In this document: one piece after another, positions 45,123-53,620 of the stretch
How the letters are laid out: each line of letters opens with the position of its first letter
Position numbering within the stretch: position 1 is the first letter of the stretch
Assembly (NCBI GenBank): GCA_964570565.1
Contig: CAZMYT010000007.1
Location: 1 to 64,000, forward strand
DNA from: W0P28-013 sp964570565
GTDB taxonomy: Bacteria; Bacteroidota; Bacteroidia; Bacteroidales; Paludibacteraceae
Direction: 5' to 3'
DNA length: 64,000 bases
Program-made: the position numbers and the translations under genes
Notes under the pieces: model-generated
Databases searched by the model: none
Seen by the model: the letters and a program-made list of their open reading frames with translations, nothing else
What the model was told of the DNA's origin: nothing

Positions 45123-45150
45123 AAAAAGCTGTCTGTTTGACAGCTTTTTT
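45123..45150 (+). terminator. Terminator after the Crp/Fnr gene
   Basis: An 11-bp perfect stem (45123-45133 with 45139-45149), a 5-nt loop and a T-run. Confidence 0.87.
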
Positions 45151-45198
45151 TGTGTCAATTCTTTTGGCATAAAATATGATTATCCAAGTAAACAATCG

Positions 45199-45206
45199 TA
45201 TATTTG
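45199..45206 (+). promoter_or_regulatory. -7 promoter box for the TPR gene
   Basis: TATATTTG, 20 nt before the ATG. Confidence 0.55.
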
Positions 45207-45226
45207 CACTTTAACACAGCCTCATT

Positions 45227-47425
45227 ATGCAAGAAAAAGAGATACTTTCCATTTATACATACATCCTCCAATTGCTCAAACAACGCCGTTTGGCAGACGC
45301 ATTTGGCAAATTACAACCACTGCTCGAAGAGTTACAGGATTGGAATTACACCAATCGTAAAGAGGAGTTAGAAACCGTGTACCGCAATCTATTGCAATAC
45401 GCTGTTTTGGGCGTGAACGATCCACAGCAACAACGCATTTTTAATCAGTTGCTCGAAGATTGTTACGACTTGGTGAGTTCTATCAAAGAAGCACTCTTAA
45501 CCCGCGTCTCATCGCGTGTGGAATATGCCCAAAAACGCTATGCGCAAATGGCACCTAGTCAATTGAACGAATTAGTGAGTACACTGGAACTCGATGCCTC
45601 GCATCATGCTTTGGGTGAACTGCTCACTAGCGGTTTACAAGATGATGGACAAAAAGCCGCTCAGTTTGCGGTGGAACACGAACAGCATTTATTAGCTGTG
45701 TTCAATTATATTTGGCTTTCTGGCAAATGGACTCCCGACGAAAAACAATTAGTAACCAACTTATTACAATCGCCCGATATTGATACCACCGATCGCTCTG
45801 TCATTATTTCGGCTATCACCTTGTCGCTGCTACGTAATTTTTACCCGTCCAAATTAGCGTTGTTACTCACACAGGCACAACATCCTGAGTTAGATATTCG
45901 GCAACGTGTTTTAGTCTGTATAGCACTTGTTGTAACACGTTATGCCGAACGCATTCAACTGAATGAAACCTGCATGAATCAGCTCACCTTGTTGTGCGAC
46001 AATAAAGATTTTAGACAAGAGTTGGAATCGGTAGTGATGCAATTGGTACGTACCAGCGAAACAGAATCGATTACCAAACGCATACGTGAGGAGATTATGC
46101 CCGACGTGATACGTCTCACACCGATGATGAAAGATAAAATGGATTCGGAATCGCTTAAGGCCGATGAGTTAAACGATAAAAATCCTGAATGGCAAGAACT
46201 ACTCGAACAAAGTGGCGTAGCCGATAAATTACAAGAGTTTGGCGAGTTACAAATGGATGGAGCCGATGTGTATGTAAGCACCTTTGCTGCCTTAAAAAGT
46301 TTCCCATTTTTCCGAAATACCATGAATTGGCTGTTGCCATTCGACCCGAAACACAGCAGTATTCGTGCCTTGTTCGAAAACAAAAAAAGTCTGTTTGCTG
46401 CTATGATGCGCAGTCCATTTTTATGTAATTCCGACAAATATTCATTCTGTTTGAGCCTGCAACAAATGCCACTGGCTCAACAAAATATGATGACCAGCAA
46501 CTTCAATGCCGAATCGGAACAAGTACAAGAACTAATGGACGAAGATGCGCTGACACAACCTGCCACACGCGCCAAAACCGTAGCTAATCAGTATATTCAA
46601 GATTTGTACCGCCTGTACACGCTGCATGCTCACAAAAACGAATTGACCAATCCGCTACAAGAAATTTTGAGTATTTACAAAACACCACTTTTTACACTAC
46701 TCTTCCCGACGAGCGAAACGCGCCAACAATTGGCAGAATTTTATTTTTCCAAGGATTTGTATGTCGAAGCCTTAGAACAATTTGAACAGTTGCAAAACGA
46801 CCTACAAACGGCTGAACGTTTTCAGAAAATAGGTTATTGTCATCAACAACTCAACCAACTACAGCCTGCCATTGAGGCATACGAGCAAGCCGACCTATTG
46901 CAACCACAAAACAAGTGGACCATGCGTCGATTGGCGTATTGCTTGAAACGCACAGGCAACTACGCCAAAGCACTTACGTATTATCAAAATTGTGCTCAAT
47001 TGATGCCTGAAAATAAGCAACTACTGCTCCAAATTGGACATTGTCAAACCGAATTAAAACGCTACGACGATGCCATTGCCACCTATTTCAAAGCCGATTA
47101 TTTAGCGCCCGACAACCTGCAAATTCGCCGTATCATCGCTTGGTGTTATCTGCTGGCTGGCAAAACAACTGAAGCCTGCAACTACTACGAAAAATTAGTA
47201 ACCACATCTACCGAAAGTGTTGATTTTCTGAATGCTGGACATGCGTATTGGGTGGCTGGCAATGCGGAGAAAGCGCTATTTTTCTATCGTAAAAGTGCTG
47301 AACATGCACCCACTAAAAATCACTTTTTTACCGCCTTTTTCGACGATAAAAAACACCTTTTAGCACTGGGCATTTCGGAGCAAGATTTTTCACTGTGGTA
47401 TGATGCACTGCATTATCAGCTATAA
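45227..47425 (+). CDS. Large tetratricopeptide-repeat protein
   Basis: 732 residues, no signal peptide or membrane helix. The N-terminal ~450 residues are helical and Gln/Leu-rich with no family I recognise. The C-terminal third (about 500-700) holds five to six TPR units (for example YVEALEQFEQLQNDLQTAERFQKIGYCHQQLNQLQPAIEAYEQA in pieces, and AKALTYYQNCAQLMPENKQLLLQIGHCQ). It is probably a scaffold or adaptor. It is monocistronic. In Bacteroidales, similar TPR proteins are usually annotated only as hypothetical. Confidence 0.85.
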   Translation: MQEKEILSIYTYILQLLKQRRLADAFGKLQPLLEELQDWNYTNRKEELETVYRNLLQYAVLGVNDPQQQRIFNQLLEDCYDLVSSIKEALLTRVSSRVEYAQKRYAQMAPSQLNELVSTLELDASHHALGELLTSGLQDDGQKAAQFAVEHEQHLLAVFNYIWLSGKWTPDEKQLVTNLLQSPDIDTTDRSVIISAITLSLLRNFYPSKLALLLTQAQHPELDIRQRVLVCIALVVTRYAERIQLNETCMNQLTLLCDNKDFRQELESVVMQLVRTSETESITKRIREEIMPDVIRLTPMMKDKMDSESLKADELNDKNPEWQELLEQSGVADKLQEFGELQMDGADVYVSTFAALKSFPFFRNTMNWLLPFDPKHSSIRALFENKKSLFAAMMRSPFLCNSDKYSFCLSLQQMPLAQQNMMTSNFNAESEQVQELMDEDALTQPATRAKTVANQYIQDLYRLYTLHAHKNELTNPLQEILSIYKTPLFTLLFPTSETRQQLAEFYFSKDLYVEALEQFEQLQNDLQTAERFQKIGYCHQQLNQLQPAIEAYEQADLLQPQNKWTMRRLAYCLKRTGNYAKALTYYQNCAQLMPENKQLLLQIGHCQTELKRYDDAIATYFKADYLAPDNLQIRRIIAWCYLLAGKTTEACNYYEKLVTTSTESVDFLNAGHAYWVAGNAEKALFFYRKSAEHAPTKNHFFTAFFDDKKHLLALGISEQDFSLWYDALHYQL

Positions 47426-47492
47426 GTTGAAAAAAAGTTAACATTTGACTAAAATTCCCTTCCTAATTTTTAGTTTTTTCAATTGAAAAACT

Positions 47493-47500
47493 TATCTTTG
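47493..47500 (+). promoter_or_regulatory. -7 promoter box for the second amylase
   Basis: TATCTTTG, 38 nt before the ATG at 47539. Confidence 0.6.
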
Positions 47501-47538
47501 TTGCAATTTACATTTATTGACCCTTAAATTTAATTGTC

Positions 47539-50334
47539 ATGAAAAAATTGCTTCTCGTATTAGGAATGGTATGTACGTACCTCACACTTTCGGCACAAGT
47601 TATTGTGACTGAACCTGCTTTTATCACTAAAGGTTATAATGGCACTATTGTGGTCACCTTCGACCCCACGTTAGGTAATGGCGGTATGGCCACAGCAACC
47701 ACGTGTTATGCACATACAGGAATCATCACTTCTGCAAGTGCCACCACCAGCGATTGGAAATTTGTGACCGACGAATGGCGCGGCGGTGCAGCCAAAAACA
47801 AGATGACCAAAGTGGGCAATAAATGGCAATTAACTATTAGCAATATTTACTCCTTTTATGGTTGCCCAACGACTACCGATATTCAGAAAATGGCATTCGT
47901 ATTCAACGATGGCCCTGCTGGAACCAAAGAAGGAAAAGCAGCCGACGGTGGCGATATGTTTATTGACTTATATGCAGCTGGCCTAAATGCAAAATTTAAT
48001 GCACCCGAAGGTAACCAACTCATTCAAGCTGGTGCCAGCGTCAATTTCAGTGCTACTGCTTCCATTTCCGCCGCTATGGAATTAAAAATAAACGGCACAT
48101 CGAAAGCTACCGCTACAGGCACCACACTCACCTACTCACAAGCCTTTGCCTCTACAGGCGATTACGAATGTATTTTATCAGCCACAGCAAACAGCGTAAC
48201 AGTGCGCGACACCGTGATTATTTGTGTCGCTAGCACACCAACCAATCAAACTCGTCCATCGGGCGCGTTGGAAGGCATCAACTACAACAGCAGCAACCCA
48301 AATCAAGTCACCTTGGTGATGTACGCTAAAGATAATGCCAATGTGATTGCTGATAATGTGTTTGTGCTAGGCGATTTCAACAATTGGAGTTTTAGCAATA
48401 CCTACCAAATGAAGAAAGACGGCACAACGGGTTATTTCTGGTTGACCATCGACGGTTTAGAAGCTGGCAAAGAATACGCGTTCCAATATGGTGTAAAAAT
48501 TGGCACCAAAGTGATTCAAATAAGCGATGCTTACACCGAAAAAGTACTCGATCCATGGAACGACAAATACATTGATGCAGACATTTACCCTAACTTGACC
48601 TATCCTGCCAAAGGCGACGGTCCTGTTTCAGTTTTACAAACCAGCAAACCAGCCTTTAATTGGAGCAACGAAACGCTTAGTTTCAACGGTCCTGACAAAA
48701 ATAATTTGGTAATTTACGAATTGTGGATTCACGATTTCAGTCCCTTACGCACCATTAAAGCGGTAACAGCACGCCTCGATTATTTACAATCGTTAGGCGT
48801 AAACGCCATCGAGTTGATGCCAATTACCGAATTCGACGGTAACATCAGTTGGGGTTACAATCCAAACCATTTCTTTGCACCTGACAAATCGTACGGGACG
48901 GCTAACGATTATAAAACGTTTATCGACGAATGTCACAAACGCGGTATGGCGGTTATTTTGGATATGGTATTCAACCACGCCACAGGCGTCAATCCGTTTG
49001 CAAAATTGTATTATGGCACTACAGGCGTAGCCTCTAATAATCCTTGGTTCAACACCGTTGCGCCACACGATGCGAGCGTAAATCAAGATTTCAATCACAA
49101 CTTTACAGGTACCAGCGACTATTTCAAACGTGTATTGCAATATTGGATTTCTGAATATAAAATTGACGGTTACCGCATGGACTTATCGAAAGGTTTATGT
49201 GGCGCAGATTGCAACAACCGCACCACCATTATCAATAACTATTACAACAGCGTAAAAGCCGTCAAAAGCAATGCGTACTTTATTTTGGAACATTGGTATG
49301 GTAGCGAAGAACCAGGTTTTGTAAGTAACGGCATGTTGTGCTGGGGCGGCGGTACAGGTATGAACGACAGTTACAGCCAAACCGCTATGGGCTGGCTCGA
49401 CCAAAACGACGACATCAGCGCAGCCAACAAACAAGGTTGGGTGTATTACTGCGAAAGCCACGACGAAGAACGCAACTTCTACAAAGCCAAAGCGTATGGC
49501 AACGGCAACTTAAAAACCGACGAAACCGCGCGTTTGAATCGTGTTCCGCTTAACGTAGCGTTTAACACTATGATGAAAGGTCCTAAAATGATTTGGCAAT
49601 TTGAAGAGTTAGGATTTGATTACAGCATTTTGAGCAACGCAACGGGCGGCGTAGGCGACCGCGTTGATCCAAAACCAGTGCCCGAAGCACTTGGTTGGTA
49701 CAAAAACGCTTTACGCATGGGCAGTTTCGAAAAAGTGGCACAGTTACTCAAACTCCGCGACAAATACGAAACGATGTTCTTAAACGGAACGTGCAACGTA
49801 ACAGCGGGTCATGGCGTATCGGGTCGTTATATTCAATGGAGCTACAACTCCGACAAATTAGTTGTGGCAGGTAACTTCAACGTAAGCGGTGGCACCACCT
49901 TTACAGGCAGCGTCAACGTGGCTCCATTTGCAGCAACAGGCACGTATTACGAGTATTTCACAGGCGAAACATTGGTAGTAAACAGCACCTCGCAAACCAT
50001 TACACTGCAACCTGGCGAATTACGCATTTACACCAGCACACAAGAAACCTTGCCAATTGTGCCAACCACGTTTGAATACCAAGATTATGTAGGTTTAACA
50101 CCAACCAACAGCGCTGCACGCCATTTTGTGTACCCAACCGTAACCGACCAAACCATTTACATCTCGGGTGACGAACAACCACAGTATGTGCAAGTGTACA
50201 GCCTACGGGGCGACTTGGTAAAACTAGCACGCCACACCGCCGAACTCAACGTATCCGATTTAAAAAGCGGCATGTACTTGATGGTGGTTACCTTTGGTAA
50301 AACACAAGAAGCGTTTAAATTTATTCGTAAATAA
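47539..50334 (+). CDS. Secreted GH13 alpha-amylase/pullulanase-type enzyme with T9SS domain
   Basis: 931 residues. Signal peptide (ends LSAQ); N-terminal beta-sandwich domains (about 20-150 and 150-235); a CBM48-like domain (about 245-345, VFVLGDFNNWS ... GLEAGKEYAFQYGV); a GH13 barrel with Asp548 (GYRMDLSKG), Glu584 (ILEHWYG) and Asp642 (ESHDEE); a C-terminal beta domain and a T9SS sorting domain (HFVYPTVTDQTIYISG ... SGMYLMVVTF). The CBM48-like module preceding GH13 suggests activity on branched alpha-glucans (pullulanase or amylopullulanase side) rather than plain amylase. The gene is visibly GC-richer than the AIPR gene that follows. Confidence 0.9.
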   Translation: MKKLLLVLGMVCTYLTLSAQVIVTEPAFITKGYNGTIVVTFDPTLGNGGMATATTCYAHTGIITSASATTSDWKFVTDEWRGGAAKNKMTKVGNKWQLTISNIYSFYGCPTTTDIQKMAFVFNDGPAGTKEGKAADGGDMFIDLYAAGLNAKFNAPEGNQLIQAGASVNFSATASISAAMELKINGTSKATATGTTLTYSQAFASTGDYECILSATANSVTVRDTVIICVASTPTNQTRPSGALEGINYNSSNPNQVTLVMYAKDNANVIADNVFVLGDFNNWSFSNTYQMKKDGTTGYFWLTIDGLEAGKEYAFQYGVKIGTKVIQISDAYTEKVLDPWNDKYIDADIYPNLTYPAKGDGPVSVLQTSKPAFNWSNETLSFNGPDKNNLVIYELWIHDFSPLRTIKAVTARLDYLQSLGVNAIELMPITEFDGNISWGYNPNHFFAPDKSYGTANDYKTFIDECHKRGMAVILDMVFNHATGVNPFAKLYYGTTGVASNNPWFNTVAPHDASVNQDFNHNFTGTSDYFKRVLQYWISEYKIDGYRMDLSKGLCGADCNNRTTIINNYYNSVKAVKSNAYFILEHWYGSEEPGFVSNGMLCWGGGTGMNDSYSQTAMGWLDQNDDISAANKQGWVYYCESHDEERNFYKAKAYGNGNLKTDETARLNRVPLNVAFNTMMKGPKMIWQFEELGFDYSILSNATGGVGDRVDPKPVPEALGWYKNALRMGSFEKVAQLLKLRDKYETMFLNGTCNVTAGHGVSGRYIQWSYNSDKLVVAGNFNVSGGTTFTGSVNVAPFAATGTYYEYFTGETLVVNSTSQTITLQPGELRIYTSTQETLPIVPTTFEYQDYVGLTPTNSAARHFVYPTVTDQTIYISGDEQPQYVQVYSLRGDLVKLARHTAELNVSDLKSGMYLMVVTFGKTQEAFKFIRK

Positions 50335-50381
50335 AAGGTTACAGGCAATACTAATAAACGTCACACCAACAATAAAATATT

Positions 50382-52091
50382 ATGGACAGAATTACTGAAA
50401 GTTTAATTAACGAACTCTTAACAACTTTAGAAATTACCTCTGAAGGAGAATCTAAAGACTTTGAAAAGCTAACAAATTACACTGTTGTTTCAAATGAATA
50501 TAACAAGACTTTCGACATTGAAGCAATAACTGTTGGTAATGGAAATGATACAGGAATTGACGGTATAGCAATAATAGTAAACGGACAACTAGTCGAAACC
50601 ACTGAAGAAGTAGATGACTTGCTTGATAAAAACAATTTTCTCGAAATTGAATACATTTTTATTCAATCTAAAACATCTTCAAATTTTGAATGCTCAGAAA
50701 TAAATTCTTTCATTTTTGGTGTTCAAGATTTTTTTTCTTTGAAACCTAAGCTTTTAAGAAATGATGATATTAATAAGTTTGCTGAAGTATCTAATTATGT
50801 TTTTCAAAAAGCACCTAAATTTAGAGCAAATCCATCCATAAAGTTATTTTTTGTAACTACTGGAAAATGGATAAATGACACTAATTTAAGAGCAGTAATA
50901 GACAACGGTATCAATTCGCTTGAACAAACCAACCTATTTGAGCATGTTTATTTCACGCCGTTTGGTGCGAGAGAACTTGCAACAGCTTATAGAAAAACCA
51001 AAGAATCAATATCAACAACAATTACATTTAATAATAGAATTACAATTCCAAAAATAAATGGTGTATCGCAAGCATATATTGGCTTACTTCCATTCAATGA
51101 GTTTTTAAAAATAGTTGCTGATGACGATGATATTTTATTGAATGTATTTGAAGATAATGTTAGAGATTTTCAAGGAGACAACAATGATGTCAATGGTGGT
51201 ATAGCGTTAACATTAAATAATGAAGATTCTGAAATATTTAGTGTATTAAATAATGGTGTTACCATTGTTGCCAGTTCTATTTCACCTACGGGTGACCAAT
51301 TTACAATTTCTGATTATCAAATTGTAAATGGCTGCCAAACTAGTAATGTTCTATACAATAATAGAAAAGGAATAAATATTAGTAAAGTTAGCGTTCCTGT
51401 AAAACTTATTGCAACGACTGATGAAGAAGTTAAAACTAGAATTACTCTTGCGACAAACAATCAAACTCCAATTAAAAAGGAGCAACTAGCTGCATTAACA
51501 CAATTCCAACGAAGTTTGGAACAATACTATAATTCCTTCACTGGTGATTCCAAAATATATTACGAAAGACGTTCAAAACAATTTAATTCTGACAATAGTG
51601 TTTTAAAATCCAGAATCATTACTGTTCCATATCAAATAAAATCTTTTGCAGGTATGTTCCTTGACGAGCCACATAATGTTACTAGTTATTTTGGTTCAAT
51701 TGTAAGAAGACTAAATGAAGGGAAAGCACCAATTTTTGATAAAGACCACGCATTTTCTCCCTATTATACGAGTGCATTTACTTACTTTAAACTTGAATCC
51801 TTTTTCAAAAAAGGACTTATCGATTCTTCATACAAGAAAGTACGTTTTCATATTCTGATGCTATTTAGATTATTAAATGGTAAAGATCCATTGCCTCCCT
51901 TTAACAGCAGTAAAAAAATGGATAAATATTGTCAAGATTTATTGGTAATTCTTAATGATGAAGTAAAGGCATTGAAAGCATTTAATAAATGTATAGAAGT
52001 TATTGATAATTCTGGCTTTGATAAATCAGACAAACAAAATCTAAAGCTGGTCTCAAAGACAAAAATATTAATAGACTATGCAAAAAAATAA
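50382..52091 (+). CDS. AIPR-family (abortive infection phage resistance) protein
   Basis: 569 residues. The central and C-terminal part (about 225-510) matches the AIPR family: FQGDNNDVNGGIALTL, FSVLNNGVTIVA, YQIVNGCQTSNVLYNN, TRITLATNNQTPIKKEQLAAL, YYERRSKQF. The N-terminal part looks like a PD-(D/E)xK nuclease: TGIDGIAII (Asp60), then, after a beta-strand, FIQSKTS (Gln95-x-Lys97). The family is named after a lactococcal abortive-infection protein; a nuclease defence role is inference. It stands alone, with no methylase or other partner. Its DNA is visibly more AT-rich than both flanks, suggesting transfer. No TAnnTTTG box precedes it. Confidence 0.85.
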   Translation: MDRITESLINELLTTLEITSEGESKDFEKLTNYTVVSNEYNKTFDIEAITVGNGNDTGIDGIAIIVNGQLVETTEEVDDLLDKNNFLEIEYIFIQSKTSSNFECSEINSFIFGVQDFFSLKPKLLRNDDINKFAEVSNYVFQKAPKFRANPSIKLFFVTTGKWINDTNLRAVIDNGINSLEQTNLFEHVYFTPFGARELATAYRKTKESISTTITFNNRITIPKINGVSQAYIGLLPFNEFLKIVADDDDILLNVFEDNVRDFQGDNNDVNGGIALTLNNEDSEIFSVLNNGVTIVASSISPTGDQFTISDYQIVNGCQTSNVLYNNRKGINISKVSVPVKLIATTDEEVKTRITLATNNQTPIKKEQLAALTQFQRSLEQYYNSFTGDSKIYYERRSKQFNSDNSVLKSRIITVPYQIKSFAGMFLDEPHNVTSYFGSIVRRLNEGKAPIFDKDHAFSPYYTSAFTYFKLESFFKKGLIDSSYKKVRFHILMLFRLLNGKDPLPPFNSSKKMDKYCQDLLVILNDEVKALKAFNKCIEVIDNSGFDKSDKQNLKLVSKTKILIDYAKK

Positions 52092-52137
52092 AAGTGGTTT
52101 TTAAAACAAACCATTATATAAAAAAGACGATACACGC

Positions 52138-52341
52138 ATGAGAATTATTGATTTAAACAGTTGGAAACGGAAAGAACATTTTAACTTTTTCTCCAAAATG
52201 GCGAGCCCTTTTTTGGGCATCGTAACGGAGGTGGACTGTACCGACTGTTACGCCTACGCCAAAGAACGTGGGCAATCATTTTTTGCCTCTTATTTGGCGC
52301 AAGTTTCCCAACTTGTGCCAATAATACAAATCAGCTTCTAA
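52138..52341 (+). pseudogene. Truncated 5' copy of the chloramphenicol-acetyltransferase-like gene
   Basis: The first 53 codons match the intact gene at 52488 with five amino-acid changes. The frame then enters a repeat element and stops after 14 unrelated codons. DNA similarity covers about 52096-52296 against 52446-52646 with a constant 350-bp offset and no gaps; I count 19 mismatches in 196 positions. The active-site HHxxxDG is missing, so this is a dead remnant of a former second copy. Confidence 0.88.
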
Positions 52342-52440
52342 CTGATAAATAGAATAAATTAATGAGTTGAATAGGTAGGTATGTAGTTGTCAGTTATGAA
52401 ACTGTCCAAATAAAAGGCACAAGTTGGAAACTTGCGCCAA
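52294..52440. mobile_element. 147-bp REP/MITE-like element with inverted palindromic ends
   Basis: The left end (52294-52319) and right end (52416-52440) are inverted copies of one another, differing by one base. Each is itself an imperfect palindrome: GGCGCAAGTT-TCCC-AACTTGTGCC at the left. This is the layout of a paired REP (BIME-like) element moved by REP-associated transposases. A 7-bp internal inverted repeat (52339-52345 / 52390-52396) lies between. It encodes no protein of its own and no second copy was seen in the window. Confidence 0.75.
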
Positions 52441-52487
52441 TTTGGGGGTTTTAAAACAGACCATTACATAAAAAAGACAATACGCGC

Positions 52488-53117
52488 ATGAGAATCATTG
52501 ATGTAAACAGTTGGAAACGAAAAGAACATTTTATTTTTTTCTCTAAAATGGCTAGCCCTTATTTGGGCATTGTAACGGAGGTGGACTGTACCGACTGTTA
52601 CGCCTACGCCAAAGAACGGGGACACTCATTTTTTGCGACGTATTTGCATAAATCCATGATTGCTGTCAATGCTGTTGAAGCATTAAAATACAGGCTAGTC
52701 GATGATGAAATCGTGGTGTTTAACACCATACACGCCGGATCAACCATCGGGAGAGAAGACGGCACATTTGGTTTTGCGTTTATCCATTTTTCGCCTGACT
52801 TTGAAATATTTAACGCGGAATTACAAACAGAAATAGAAGCGGTGCAACACTCCACCGGACTTCGCCTAAATAACGATGACCTCAAAAATGATTTAATTCG
52901 CCACTCTACTATTCCTTGGCATTCGTTTAGTGGCTTGTTGCATCCCACCAATTTTAATCCAAAAGAATCGGTACCCAAAATCACGTTTGGGAAATATACG
53001 ATTCGAGAAGGTCGCAAACTATTACCCGTTTCCATTGAAGCGCACCACGGCTTAGTGGATGGATTACATATCGCGCAGTATCTAACTGAATTTCAAAATC
53101 AACTGAATCTAAAATAA
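52488..53117 (+). CDS. Chloramphenicol-acetyltransferase-like O-acetyltransferase (CatA family)
   Basis: 209 residues, the normal size for trimeric CAT enzymes. The start is MRIIDVNSWKRKEHFIFF, and the C-terminal active-site motif is AHHGLVDGLH: His187 is the catalytic base in HHxxxDG (D191), with the usual VCDGFH changed to LVDGLH. It could acetylate chloramphenicol, but chromosomal CatA-like proteins often have other or unknown substrates, so resistance should not be assumed. Its 5' region and upstream 40 bp are duplicated as the pseudogene at 52138. No clear promoter box upstream. Confidence 0.88.
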   Translation: MRIIDVNSWKRKEHFIFFSKMASPYLGIVTEVDCTDCYAYAKERGHSFFATYLHKSMIAVNAVEALKYRLVDDEIVVFNTIHAGSTIGREDGTFGFAFIHFSPDFEIFNAELQTEIEAVQHSTGLRLNNDDLKNDLIRHSTIPWHSFSGLLHPTNFNPKESVPKITFGKYTIREGRKLLPVSIEAHHGLVDGLHIAQYLTEFQNQLNLK

Positions 53118-53176
53118 TACGAGCGCCCTTGAGACAGATTTACCTCTCGTTAATTAATAAAAAGAGAAAAAACGCC

Positions 53177-53566
53177 ATGCAACTCGAAAACGTTCACCAT
53201 ATTGCCATTATTTGTTCCGATTACGCTACCTCGAAAGCGTTTTATACCGAGGTGTTGGGATTTACGGTAGTGCGTGAAGTATATCGAGCCGAACGACAAT
53301 CGTACAAACTCGATTTGTCGCTCAATGGGCAATATGTGATTGAGTTATTTTCGTTTCCAAATCCACCAGTACGCGCCACACGTCCCGAAGCCACAGGTTT
53401 GCGGCATTTGGCATTTGGTGTCAAAAACCTAGAACAAGCCGTAGCGCACTTACAGGCAAACACCGTGACCACAGAACCAATTCGCGTAGACGAATTTACG
53501 GATAAACGTTTTACCTTTTTCACCGACCCCGACCAGTTGCCGATAGAACTGTACGAAGTTTCATAA
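53177..53566 (+). CDS. VOC-family (glyoxalase I-like) protein
   Basis: 129 residues from ATG 53177 (MQLENVHHIAIICSDYATSKAFYTEVLGF); an upstream TTG is unlikely. Two beta-alpha-beta-beta-beta modules with conserved metal ligands: His9 (VHHIAII), Glu near YVIELFSFPNPP, His in GLRHLAFGV and Glu in LPIELYEV. It resembles the YaeR/SMU1112c-type glyoxalase-like proteins. Function may be metal-dependent isomerase or lyase, or a resistance-type binding protein. Sits 59 nt after the acetyltransferase gene. Confidence 0.9.
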   Translation: MQLENVHHIAIICSDYATSKAFYTEVLGFTVVREVYRAERQSYKLDLSLNGQYVIELFSFPNPPVRATRPEATGLRHLAFGVKNLEQAVAHLQANTVTTEPIRVDEFTDKRFTFFTDPDQLPIELYEVS

Positions 53567-53620
53567 CACCTACTTAGTAACGCTTTTGCACCTGATTACA
53601 CCTAAAAAAAACAGAACACT

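Noticed and set aside
45118..45360. Small plus-strand ORF before the TPR gene
   Set aside because: It starts within the Crp/Fnr terminator and runs into the TPR gene in another frame; no family resemblance.
52138..52341. A 67-residue protein as an independent gene
   Set aside because: Its first 53 codons copy the acetyltransferase start and the rest is translation of the repeat element, so it is listed as a pseudogene.
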